NCBI GenBank assembly: GCA_019649035.1
Contig: BMAT01013464.1
Span: 112,148-138,486, forward strand
Direction: 5' to 3'
DNA: 26,339 nt
DNA from: Elysia marginata
Lineage: Eukaryota; Mollusca; Gastropoda; Plakobranchidae
Under the pieces are notes generated by a model. It did not search any database, had not been told where the DNA came from, and saw only the letters and a list, made by a program, of their open reading frames with translations. Both the position numbers and the translations under genes were made by a program. Shown here piece by piece: positions 1 through 11,500 of this stretch. Every line of letters begins with the position of its first letter. Position 1 is the stretch's first letter.

Positions 1-167
1 GAGAGAGAGAGAGAGAGAGACAAACAGTCAGGCAGACTAGACACAGAGGCACAGAGAGAGAGGCAGGGAAAGAGATAGAGACAGACAGACAGAGGCAGAC
101 ACAGACACAGGCACAGAGGGAGAGAGAGGCAGAGACAGAGACACAACACAGAGGGAGAGAGAGAGGG

Positions 168-210
<43 letters not shown>
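1..210. repeat. (GA)n microsatellite, interrupted
   Basis: Purine-only GA/CAGA repeats with a long uninterrupted (GA)n at about 169-209. The plus strand is nearly all purine. Ser/Leu-rich open frames in it are composition artefacts. Confidence 0.95.
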
Positions 211-212
<2 letters not shown>

Positions 213-349
213 TCAGACATATAGGCTGACAGAACAGACAGGTAGAGATGATTCGATACAGTGTACATGTTTCTGCATGTTCAATGTTTTGATTCATGTT
301 TGTAACACAGCTTTTAGAACGAAACCGAAAACGATTTCCACACCACAAC

Positions 350-660
350 TGCAGAACACAATCACACCCATTCATTCTATAAGTTTTTACCATAGTATAA
401 TCATACACATACATGCCAAAAGTTGTTATACCTAGCATAATCATACCCATATGCGTACAGTGTTTATACATTGTATAACCAGACAATACATGTTAAAAGT
501 TTTTACACTCAATATTATCATACCCATATATGCTAAAAGTTTATGTACATAGAATAGTTACACCCATAGATGCTAAAAGTTTTTATACCTAGTATAATAA
601 TACATAGGCCTATACATGCTAAAAACTTTTGTACCTAGGATAATCACACCAAGCATCACC
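350..660. repeat. ~39-bp minisatellite, about 7 diverged copies
   Basis: Unit approximately TGCTAAAAGTTTTTATACCT then AGTATAATCATACCCATA. The AAAAGTTTTTA core recurs near 381, 418, 457, 496, 536, 575 and 622, giving a spacing of about 39 bases (the last 47). Copies differ by substitutions and small indels. Confidence 0.85.
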
Positions 661-959
661 ACTGACAGATGCCAGCTCTTTAACCTATCTAGACAGCATA
701 ATCAACAAGCAGGGGTCCAAAAAAAAAAACAAGAACTGCTTTAATAATGCTGCAAAATACATTAAATAGAACGTACTGAGGACAAAAACAAAACTAAGAT
801 TCTTCCAATCAAATGCAAATTCCATTCTTATGTATCGCGAAGGGTCATACAGGCTAACTTTATTTGTAATGTAAAAGTTCCGATTGTTTATATTATATAT
901 GGGTCACTTCGTTGATAATTTCTAAGGCTGAGATAGTATGACCTCGTCAACAATCAAGT

Positions 960-1240
960 TCGCCTGGATAGGGCAAACATGGAGAGTGTAGAGACAGCTA
1001 TAAGACATAAGAAATCGCGATAGATTAGACATGCTCTGGAAAGACTAAACAACAAGATAACTACAATGGCGCGAAGACAGAACCCATATGAGGCAAGGGG
1101 GTTGGGCAAGGTCCAAGGCTACGTGGCGCAAGGAAGTAGAATCAGATGCAAAGAAAATGGGGGTGTCATGGTCACAAACAGACAAAGAGGCACAGGACAA
1201 GTCCAAGTAAAGGCGGATCGTTGACGACCAATGCAGAGGC
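960..1240 (+). mobile_element. LINE remnant, 3' end of the reverse-transcriptase ORF
   Basis: Conceptual translation gives IRHALERLNNKITTMARRQN, then in another frame RSKATWRKEVESDAKKMGVS followed by WSQTDKEAQDKSK, a stop, and RRIVDDQC. This matches the C-terminal tail typical of LINE ORF2 (GHVLRM..., GRPKTTWRRTVE..., A.DR.KWRS.V..LC). At least one frameshift (near 1105) and a stop where Trp is expected make it a pseudogene. The element ends where the (GA)n at 1245 begins. Clade (CR1/RTE-like) is uncertain. Confidence 0.65.
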
Positions 1241-1242
1241 TG

Positions 1243-1312
1243 AAAAAGAGAGAGAGAGAGATAGAGAGAGACAGACAGACAGATAGTCAGAGAGACACGG
1301 AGAGAGATTCTA
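1243..1312. repeat. (GA)n / GACA microsatellite
   Basis: GAGA and GACA repeats directly after the LINE 3' remnant and directly before a second block of the 39-bp minisatellite, mirroring the arrangement at 1-660. Confidence 0.9.
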
Positions 1313-1545
1313 TGCATGGCACAATCACACCCATCCTTACACTTTCCCATACTAGCACAGTCACACCCATTCTTTTAATTTTTATACCGTACACATCCAT
1401 ACAATTTTATACTTAACACATTGCACCACTCGTCACAGTTTTTTAAACCTAGCACAATTGCACAACTCCTCAATGTTTCAAATCTTTCACGATTGCACAA
1501 CCAGTCAATTTTTCAAACCTAGCGCAAACGTATGAATTCTCAGTT
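1313..1545. repeat. Second, more diverged block of the ~39-bp minisatellite
   Basis: Repeated phrases CACAATCACACCCATCCTTA, CACAGTCACACCCATTCTTT, CACAATTGCACAACTCCTCA, CACGATTGCACAACCAGTCA with TTTTTATACC or TTTTTCAAACCTAGC between them. Unit length and wording match the block at 350-660, with more divergence. Confidence 0.7.
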
Positions 1546-3590
1546 TTCACGCCTTTGCTTAAACGATAACTGTTATTTAATTTAGTAACACTGATAATAT
1601 ACTTTATACAGAATTTGTTATCAGTTTATTTCTTTGCAATACCTTTCTTTTACTCCTACTGTTTTTGTACTATAAATAATCTCAGGCCTACTTTTGTTAC
1701 AACTTTAGTCCTTGTTCATTTTTTAACCTCTGCTTTATTTGCGTTGACAGAAAAACAACTGTACCAAAAAGATAACTATTGTTAGCGGATCGCCAAACCC
1801 CCTCTCCCCGCTACTTTTCCTTAAAATAACAATGTTAAAAAAGGCACAAAAAAAAAACAACTCCCCCCCCCCAAAAAAAAAAAAAAAAAGACAACAAAAA
1901 AGCCAATTACCACGGCGATGGGAAGTAAAAGGGTGTGTTTTTAGTTCTCCAAAGTTGCGAACATTTCCCCTCTGGTCCTTGGATTGTCTTACTCTCATCG
2001 TGTTTCATTTCAATAAACAACGCAAAACACATGTACGGACATTTTTTTCACGTTTTCAAGGACATATAAAGGTTCAAGTCACGGTTAAATAAAGTGTGTC
2101 ACATCTGATCGATTTCTTTATCACTACACTAATAAAACGACCTTTCTGTACAATCAGAAAGGGTAAACTTATGTTTATAATTACACCGAGTGTAGATTAC
2201 ACAGTCCTGTACTCAACTTTCAATAGTGTCATCACTGCTGCTGTAAAAGTAAAAAAAAATAAACGCAGATTTTTGTTTTTCGTTTGCATTTTTCTTCTCA
2301 ATACTACTAAGTCTATCATCTATTACTATTATTAGACACCCGGTTGATTGATGAGGGGAGATGGGGGTTTAGGGGCCGTGGGTAGAGGCAATACTGATAG
2401 TCTAATTATCAACCAATTTGTGCCTTGGGACTAAAAATTAATGTGAAGGTGTGAACTCTGTTCAAACGTCACACAATCTGCTGTAGTGTGGGTTAATTAG
2501 TCCAACCATTCACAGAAAGCAAGCGCATGATGGGCCTATGGTTTGACCATGACCTGGAACAATGCGCAACTGATAAACGATTTTAATTTTTAAGCTGAAC
2601 GTTGTGGCAGTTTCGATGTACTTGTACTCCATGTAACCTGCTCTAGCAACGGCGACCCTTCATCCCTTCGGCCCTTGACAGCATTCCAGGGCAGCCTTGT
2701 TATCAGCCTCTTTCTGTTTGCAATCAAATAAGGTCATCGAAGTACACAGGCCAAACTACCAAAATTGCAAACAGTCTGGTGCATGAGTGTTCTACTGATC
2801 TTGCTCATTTGAGCTTTTATCACAGACTGGAGATAAAAGTAGGTGAGCTGATCATGCCTGGCGTACCCGACTAGACCAGAAAGTCTAACAGAGATGTAAT
2901 TAAGTGCAAAATGGTAGATAGTTTCTGTTTGTACTCCAGCGACCCACATTATCTGTATTATACATGTACATGTACAGGTACACGTATTGTCACCCATGCC
3001 ATTGACCTCAACGATGATGAAAGACCACCAGGTACTGCGGAACTTTAGTCACCTGCCGGCTGATGCAAGGGCTACACGAGGCCGCCCTATCAATGTCATC
3101 ATACTAAGTAACACATTGGAAGAAGGTTAAGCTTATCAGAATTTATCAGTGCGTTAGGCTAAGATTCTAATTTTAACTTTTGACCTAGATCCATGTACAA
3201 AGCCGCTGACCCTTGTTCTTGTTGAAATTTAAAAAAAAAAAAAGATGTAAATGCTTTCATTACAGCAAATAATATGGGGGAAATGCCCTTGTTTACAACC
3301 TAATCATAGTCCCAAGGTCTTTTCTGGCTCGCTCGCTTTCACTTTCAGTGACATATCTTCAGTAGCTGATCCTTCTTCTTGAGTCTTATCATGCATTGCA
3401 ACATGCCCATTAGTCTGTGTGAACATGCCTAACCAAACACCTCAGACAGATCGAAAAAAAAACGCCTGTAGACACGTCCTCGGACTTTCACTATCTCCAG
3501 CGTGTATGAGTCATCCTTCAAAATGACTTAATTAAAAAAACAAATAAAATATTTTTAAAAACCCCGAGACCATTAAACACAAATATATAA
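1546..3590. other. Gene-free AT-rich stretch
   Basis: Contains homopolymer runs (A/C runs at 1840-1890, A run at 3228) and short open frames without protein-like composition. A moderately GC-richer patch at 2990-3110 looks repeat-like but I cannot name it. No gene is supported. Confidence 0.6.
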
Positions 3591-3601
3591 ATTCTAATAT
3601 T

Positions 3602-4035
3602 CAGTCTATAACATAAATTCTATATGAATTCTATAAAACGCGTTTGTATAATCTTGTGGTCTATACATTAATTCTATATGAATTGTATTGAATGCGTTTA
3701 TATATTATAGTCTTGTGGTCTACATTAATTCTATTGAATGCGTTCGTTTATATAATATTATAGTCTTTTGGTCTATACACCAGTTCTATATGAATTGTAT
3801 CAAATTCGTTTGTAAATGTATATTTTATAGTCTCGTGTTCTATATGTCAATTTTATAGGAATTGTATTCTATGCGTTTATTTATTATCGTCTTGTGGTCT
3901 ATACATTAATTCTACATGTACATTTATATGAATTTTATTGAATGTGTTTATTATAATATTTATTATTATACTGTAGTATTTTAATCTATACATCAATTCT
4001 AGATGAACTTTATTGAATTTGTTTATATGATAGTT
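3602..4035. repeat. ~60-bp AT-rich minisatellite, about 7 copies
   Basis: Unit approximately GGTCTATACATTAATTCTAT then ATGAATTGTATTGAATGCG, TTTATATATTATAGTCTTGT. Unit starts lie near 3604, 3658, 3717, 3769, 3837, 3896 and 3984 (spacings 52-88 through indels). It borders the probable 3' side of the bZIP transcription unit. Confidence 0.85.
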
Positions 4036-4061
4036 TTTCTGAAAAATAAAATCGGTGTGTC

Positions 4062-7000
4062 AAAAGACAGCAAATTTTTATTGAGGGTTTCAAAACTTTA
4101 CATTGTATAGCATTTGCTTAGAAAATAGAAATATGGTTGCCTGTTTGCTTACAACAATAAGACTTAGTTGCACGTAACTGTTCACGTATATTTTAACCAC
4201 CTGTTTTGATTTCAATTGAATTGGATTCTTACAAGGGGGCCCATTACTTGAATATGAATAGAAAAATCACCCCACAATCAACTATCAAGTGATTTGTTAA
4301 GTTCTGAACTTGAGCAACAAAGGAACAAAAACAAAGCAGAAAGAAAGAAAAGAGGGGAAAACGGTACTGCCACAAGGAATTGACATGAAACTCAAGAGCA
4401 ACTTTTATAGGAGAGTACGGTACACATTTAAATTTCAACTTTACTGGAATACACATACATGTACTAATGAAATCAGAAAACAAACCACAAATTTACTACG
4501 TAAACGGAGTAGAATAGATCGCAACAATTGGAAAACAATTACAGTAAAAAAAGATGAAAAATGTAATGATCAGTTTATTGTTTTAGATCTCATGAAAGAC
4601 GTTAATCATGGCTTACAAAATTATTCAAAACATTGGGTTGTGGAATTTCATTCAATGGCATTTAGAAGTACATAATTGTTTTTTTTTTACAGTAACATGA
4701 ATGACATAATTTTGTGGGTTTTTAAAGAAAAATTTATAAAAAGGATAAACAATAGTAGAATCACTTTCATTCAACATGAGAGGGGATTTAAATTACAAGT
4801 GTTGATAACTGAAACTTTCTAAAAACTAATTTAAAAAAAGTTATGTGTCTACACCTAACAAAAGAAGGTATAAAAATGCATGTAATGTAAAAGAAAAATA
4901 ATTAATAGTACATGTATGTAGTTTCAACCAAAACTCAAAAAAAAAAAAAAAAGACATGTCATTTCTAACACAGCTGTTATGATGTTATTACATGTTAAAA
5001 CATGACTGCAAACATTTATCAAAGTCAGTAAGACTCCTGTTGTGTGACTATATTCCATTGAATAATATTAAAAAGCACAATTTTATTGTTTATAAAGTTT
5101 TAGTCATTACAAAATAGATGTATATAAGTCATATGTTAATTCAATATCTAATGAACGATGACTTAAACTTTTTCAATTAAATGAGATTGCCCTTATCAAT
5201 ATAAATGTGTTTATTAATATTTAATTAAAAGATGTTTTTGTACAAGATAAATTTAGTAATTATCAAAAGGTGACAGGCAGCTAATAAGTAGGGAAAATAC
5301 AAAAGATGAGTTTAATATGATTTTCTATAAAAGTGGTTAAAAATTGAGAACGTCACAAGGATGAAATATTACCGAGTTATGAGAAAAAATGTAAAATACA
5401 AAAAAAAGACAAACAGAAGTTTTTTTTCACTTGAAAAAAAAAAAGCCTACCCATTGATAGGGCATTGTTTTAACAACAAAGCATTCTAAGATTATCAAGA
5501 TCTTTTACATCACTTTAAGAAAAAATATATATATATACAAAAAAAAAATGGTATAAATGTAAGTACATTTCAAAATCAAGTGAATGTAGATCTCATCATT
5601 GTGATGTAACCAGTGATCATGCTGACAAAGCTGGATGCCTATAACCAAATGGTTTCTATAGGTTGATTCAGCTTCAAAGTCCTTTTTCTATTACTTTTAA
5701 CTTTGCAATTCTCATCCGAGCTGTGTATTAATAAAACTATGTTTTTCTCATTTCAAAAAATATTTAAAAGAACAAAACCGAAGAAATGCTTGCATTCCAC
5801 CTAAGGCCTAAGAAGTTTAAGAGCCTTCCCCCAAAGACTCTTCCCTCAGTACCATATATTTTATGCCTGTCATTGTCAAAATCAACATCCTATCCTTGAT
5901 GACATTGGCTTGACCTGTGTGATCTCAGTACCAAAAAAAATTCTCTGGAAAAGATCATTATGAATGATGTAGATGTACACGCATAAAATTCTTTCAATAA
6001 TCCATTAAGTTGCAGATGGTAAGAAGATATACAGTTGAACCCCTCAATTAAGCCCCCCCCCCTAAATAAAGACCTCCCCTCTTATAAGACTTTAAGTTTG
6101 AGGACATCCGCTTATGAGTATAGTAATTTAACCCCTGAACTAAGACCCCCCTCTTAGAAGACCTACAGTATTTCACAAAAAATGTTCAAGGCCTTACTCT
6201 TAGAGTCTTACTTCAAGGGTTCCACTGCATATTCATCTGAATTTCCTATGAACAAAAAACTGTCAGTTTCATTGAGAAACTGCAAGACGTCCTGCAGGGC
6301 ATTAATTTTCAGAAATCATGTATAACAGTCAATACGGTGAAAAAACTAAAAATTTAAAAATGTATCGAAAATACCCTTAGTTTACTAGTTTGTTTTAAAA
6401 TAGCTTAAGAAAAGGTACAACAATCTGGTGAACATCATGAAGTCTTGTGATCTATATGCATTGATTCAGCATACTAATAGCTTTCAAAATCCACTTCGCA
6501 TCATTCTTACCATGAAACAAGAGATCTAAAAAAAAGTGTTCATGAAATGTTAGATAGCCATTTGAAAAACCGACTTTACAAATTGCCATTTGTGAAGAAA
6601 AGCGCCAAAACAAAAGAACATTTTAGATCTTATGTTGATTAATAACAAAATTAACATCAATGGACATGTACATTTTTTTGCCATTTGAATTCAGCATTAT
6701 AAAGGATAAAAATACTTTTAAAAATGCATTTATTTTTAAATTGTAACGGTAAAAATTTTGAATTTATCACAAAACTTTCAAAGAAGGTCCCAAACTTTAC
6801 AAGTTTGGAATAGGCCTTAGAAAATCACAATAGGATTGATTCAAAATGCAATCAAAGTGTATGTAACGTTAATAATAACACGCAAGTGATGTTACGCCCA
6901 TCAAAAACTCAATCTGACAAACAACAAGAACTTTTAATAAAGCGCAAGCAAAAAAAAGTTAGGACCTCAAAATGAGCCATCGTAATAAATGTCACTAGAA

Positions 7001-7565
7001 TTCATTTCACAATCATATGTATAACTTCAGTGTTTGGTTGTTTTGTTTTTTAAAGAAGAAAGAACTAGGTTGTGTGTGAATTGCATACATCATTACATGT
7101 TTCCATTACATGTTTATGTCTAAACATCAAAATAAATGAGTGTAAAAATAAAAACATCAAAATAAGCGAACTGATTTCAGTGATGGAAGAGACAGGTATC
7201 AATACCTGTTTACTATCTCTCAACCTTTGAGAAATTTGTAATTATCAGCGGTAATGAAGCTATTTGTGAGTAAGTGTAAATATCTGAAAGGTTTAATTCT
7301 ATTTAAAGACATTGATATAAGAAAAAGGGAGTAACTTCATATCTTTCACTGAAAGGATTCATCCCTAGAACTTAATGAATATACACTAATACAAGTAATA
7401 TATAGGATGATTTGCATTTGAACTTAGTTTCTATGGTAGTGGGAACACGTTCTACTAAGATTGCTTAAATGCGTTTGATGTGTGCATAACTTTAATGCTA
7501 AGACTTGGCTTATCTAACCAGTCAAGATGTAATCGATGTAACAAGGAATAAATTAGCAGTGATGT
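4062..7565 (-). other. Possible long 3' UTR of the bZIP gene / gene-free AT-rich stretch
   Basis: No credible coding region lies here. On the minus strand the sequence is U-rich and has several AATAAA signals (complements of TTTATT), for example near 6727, 5209, 5086, 4571 and 4077. The last precedes an abrupt change to the 60-bp minisatellite, so 4.06 kb is a plausible but unproven transcript end. A MITE sits at 6032-6227. An open frame at 4310-4675 (+) is Lys/Asn-rich by composition only. Confidence 0.35.
6032..6227. mobile_element. pogo/Tigger-type MITE (diverged)
   Basis: Imperfect terminal inverted repeats CAGTTGAACCCCTCAATTAAG-like on the left and CTTCAAGGGTTCCACTG on the right, 196 bases, no coding capacity. 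The termini CAGTTGAACC/GGTTCCACTG are typical of pogo/Tigger elements of the Tc1/mariner superfamily. Flanks are TA on the left and CA on the right, so the TA duplication has decayed. Interior phrases (AAGACC..CCTCTTA) repeat. Confidence 0.7.
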
Positions 7566-8504
7566 CTAATGAGCATGCCAGAACTTGAGAGGTTCCCCAG
7601 TAACTTTGACTTCATTCAGGTTGACTTTAACTGGAGAACCGGGTGCAGCACCAGCACGACTGTTATCGCATCCGTTCATGTTGTGTTTGCAGACGTTGGA
7701 GTTGATGTTACTGCCAATGTTTTTATTATTGCACATTCCAATGTTCATTAGACTGTAGACGGCAGCCTGAGGTGGTGGGTTACTATTGAGGCTCCACATT
7801 ATTGCACCGACAACAGGAGCACCACCTGTGGTAGGGGGAGAGCACTTCTCCATGGTCAGAGAGCTTTGTGCGGAAAGAGGTGGGATTGGTCTTCGATTCC
7901 CGTTCTGAAGTTGACTGTTGAGATTGATGTTTGTTGTTGCTGCAGTATTATACTCAACTGGGATCGCCATCAACGTTGGTACGGCAAATGTGGGGGCAGT
8001 GGCTGCCCCATCAGGGAGATGCACTTGAGATTTCATCAAAGCGTTGGCATTTACGAGAATCTGAGTGTGTGAAACGGGACTGATAGCTACAGTGGTTTGA
8101 ACATTGGAAGGGCTAGCACCTGATGTAAAGTTTTCGTTGAGAACATGGTTGGGCATCGAGACGGCAAGATTCATGTTAGACATCACAGGCAGAGTTGAAG
8201 CAGTAGCCTGAGAATAAGGGGATGTGGAGCGGTAGGTGGTAGAGGGGACTGTCTTGTCACAGTTGAGTGTGGAATGTGTCGTGGTTTCAGGGCTATGTGT
8301 GTGGGAAAGATCTACGGTGGTGGTGGTGGTTGTTTGGGCTCCAACACAAGCTGCCCTTGTATCATGATCAGGTGATGGGCAAGGGAGACCAGGCATGGGG
8401 ACAGAGTGTCCTCGGAGAGACTGCTTGACCTGCTCGGTTTTCTTCTGCAAAGTGTCCACCAGTTGGTGCAGTCTCTTGTTTTCCGTTTCCAAGTAAAGCA
8501 GTTC
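7566..8504 (-). CDS. bZIP gene exon 3 (leucine zipper and C-terminal tail)
   Basis: Acceptor TTGTTGTTGTTTAG|GAA. It opens with ELLYLETENKRLHQLVDTLQ, continuing the heptads begun in exon 2, and runs 312 codons to a TAG at 7568-7566. After the zipper (to about residue 150) the protein is low complexity: a Thr run near residue 173, then Ser/Thr/Asn/Pro-rich stretches with NINLN and NINSN patches, ending GEPLKFWHAH. This is typical of a disordered regulatory tail. The conserved-looking final ~25 residues (VKVNLNEVKVTGEPLKFWHAH region) may be a short interaction motif; no family is recognised. Confidence 0.88.
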   Translation of the reverse strand, partial: ELLYLETENKRLHQLVDTLQKKTEQVKQSLRGHSVPMPGLPCPSPDHDTRAACVGAQTTTTTTVDLSHTHSPETTTHSTLNCDKTVPSTTYRSTSPYSQATASTLPVMSNMNLAVSMPNHVLNENFTSGASPSNVQTTVAISPVSHTQILVNANALMKSQVHLPDGAATAPTFAVPTLMAIPVEYNTAATTNINLNSQLQNGNRRPIPPLSAQSSLTMEKCSPPTTGGAPVVGAIMWSLNSNPPPQAAVYSLMNIGMCNNKNIGSNINSNVCKHNMNGCDNSRAGAAPGSPVKVNLNEVKVTGEPLKFWHAH

Positions 8505-11500
8505 CTAAACAACAACAATAAGAGAAGAAGGCATAAAGGTTTCAGCTGAACACTGCTAATGCTAAGCAAAAAGCTTTTATAAAAATAGTAAAAAAAATAA
8601 TAATAATTAGGTGTATACATGCTTCCAAACAAACTTCGTCTCAACAAAACAAAAAAGAAACACTCTTAGATATAAAAGGTAACACCATCTTGATATTTGT
8701 AAATTAGGCCTACTGAAAAGGCTAATTATAATTATGGCCACGGGCACGGGAAGTCTTTTATCATTCAGCTGGTAGAATTTATATTTAAGCTAACTTTTTG
8801 ATGCAGTACTTTCTGATAAATCACCTCAACCAATCCCTGATAGATACCTTCATGTCAATTAACTATAAAAAGAGTTATGTGAAAAATCAAAGTCAAGATT
8901 TCGAAGACAACACAGGCCAAATAAATTAAGCAATATATTACATTTGGTTTGTTTTTTTTTAAGTTCCACCTAATGTAAATTAGATTGAGGACGTATTCCA
9001 CACCGAGAGTGCCAGGTACATGTAACGTAAGTTCTGACAAAACAACATATGATGACAAGATAGCCGAATATAACATAATTAATAAACTATAAAGAAAACA
9101 AAGTTACTACATAATTATGCTACCTGTTGTTCTTTCATGTTCTGGCTCCGCCTTCTTTGTCGATAAGCCTGTGCTGAGATCTTGTTCCGCTCCCTGCGTC
9201 TTTCTTTTCTTTTGGACTGCACATTCTATTGGTCGAAGAAAAAAAAAGAGGAAAATGAGTTAATGAATTCATATTTGAAGACTCAATTGATGAACTTAAC
9301 TAAAAAAAAAACCGCTTCATATCTCTTATTAAGCACACACAAATACATACATTCATATAAAAAAAATCTCTTCGATGAAATGACAGTTGAACCCTTCAAA
9401 GTTTGACTAAAACTGAGTTCAATAGTTCATGTCCTTAAAAAGTTAAACTATAAACGTATCGCTACGTGTATAATTAATAATGAAGTCCTGTGTAACATTT
9501 TCTAACGCGATCTGCTTTTACTTAAAAATCACCAAAATATTCTAGCTAAAATATTTTCACAGTTCGACATACTTTATGCGTGTTTTTAAACCATAAAACC
9601 ATTCACATCCGCATCCCATAAACCAGTCATCCTCCTGAGAAACGAATTTATATTCGTTACCTTCGTTGCACGGAAGCAAGTGGGGGGAAAGAATCTGCTA
9701 AATCTTAGAGCGGTAAAAATGAGTTGAGTACCAGTCAATTTTAATTTTCATGCCTACGTGCAGCACTTAGAGTTAGACGTGGGTTAAAGCCATTAGCATT
9801 TTCAATAAACCATGATCCATGAGCTTGACGACTTCACGAGTGAATCTTGAGATTTCATTTGCATATTTAATTATCATGTGCCTTCGGCCCTGCAACTACT
9901 AGGAAAATAAATAAATGCAATTCAGCACTTTGCTCAAAATGCATGCATCGTTTAACGTCTTTAGGTGTGGTTAATTTACATAAAGGTGGCGATCTATGAT
10001 TAATCACTCCTTCGGGTTTTACAGAGCAAAATATATATACATGTATATTCAGGGATATATTCTAGTATTCAGTAAGTTATCGCAAGGTTTAACTTCCATT
10101 CTAAAATTAAAGTACACCAACGTATACACGGGTTGCGTGGCATATGTTCTGAACAACGTCAAAATTCAAGTACTACATTTACAGAATCCGAAGTGTGTTA
10201 CTAATACTATAGATCATAGAAAATTTAGAAGTAAGCGCGATTGGTAGGCTACAAAGTACGATTGAAAGTAAAACTAGCGACTTAGTCTAGAAAGATTGAT
10301 AAGGCATGCGGCGGTGGCTCAACAGGTCACGACCCTCCGTAAAAAAGAAATCCACTACAGAATCTACATAACAACATGTAACGCACAGGGCAGAGCCCTT
10401 TTTTAATAGTATAGTAGTTCAACGAAGGTCAGCTACCAACACTGAGGTCAGCTACCAACGCTGATGACTCAGCCGAGTCCTCAGGACCAGAGCGTTCCAG
10501 CAACAAGATCGATACGCTAGGCGGGCCACTGTATGCCTTTAGTTTGTGTAGTGGGCTGCTTGTTAATGCTTGTGCCCCTATCCAGACCTTGAAAACCATA
10601 GCCAAAACTAAATTTGGCTTAAAGCTCATTAACACCAACGATCAAGTCAAACTAGGCTAGATCTGACCCAGAAGACACATTAAATGTAAAATTAGTACAA
10701 CGGAATTCGATTTGGAATCTTCATCTAGGTTCAACAATAATACATGGGGAAAGCTCCTTCAAAATAGAACTCATTCAAGTACGTGGGNGGAATTTCCACA
10801 TTGGGGTGTCACTATTGATTATCATAAATAATTACTGTGCATTGCCTTTCCTTTCGTCAGCAATAGTTTTTACAATGAAAAAAAAATAATGCATTTCACT
10901 GCTCAGGACCGTTTATTTCTAAAAATTCAGATAATTTGTTACTAGATAATACTACGAAATTTAGGCTTAGAATAGGGTGCACCCCTCTAAGTTTAAGGAA
11001 ATCCACACGGGTAGGGTCTTCAAATTAATTGCACTGGTACAGTTAACTGGGGGCATACGCCAAAACGCCAATAGTCCTTGGCATACGCTTAACCCGGTGG
11101 TTTTAACTCTTTTTTTGCCACGCAGAAAAAGTAGTCTCTGTCTCTATTATTGAACTTAAGGAATTCAATGGATCAGGGTTTTCCTTGGCTTTTTTCCTTG
11201 GTCGGCGGATAGAGCAAGTAGGACTAGAATCTATCTGCATTCAAAACATTTGGACAGGCCGAGTGGTCGAACTGTTTGAAATAAAGAAGCATGAGGCCGG
11301 GGTTCAACGCTACAAGTACAAGTGTACAGTACAACAAGAAGTAAAAATTGGTTATTCTGGTGGCACTCAGGGTGGGATCTGCATCAGGCAAATTCCAAAA
11401 AAAAAAAAAATTTAAAAAAAGCCAGGTTCAGAATGTCTCGACCAGACTAAAATCTGTAATTCATAAATTTTGAGATAAGAAAAGACGATAAACCGGCTGC

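Noticed and set aside
37-486. 149-residue minus-strand frame with poly-Ser/Leu
   Set aside because: Translation of (GA)n and the minisatellite; low complexity.
2959-2984. TACATGTACATGTACAGGTA as a regulatory palindrome
   Set aside because: Short simple-sequence palindromes of this kind are common in AT-rich DNA; no context.
4310-4675. 121-residue plus-strand frame
   Set aside because: Lys/Asn/Thr-rich from AT-rich DNA, no motif, and opposite to the probable 3' UTR.
9382-9420. CAGTTGAACCCTTCAAAG, like a MITE end
   Set aside because: No matching inverted end or TA duplication found nearby.
11252-11318. A functional tRNA-Ser or tRNA-Leu gene
   Set aside because: Boxes are degenerate and the stems do not pair well.
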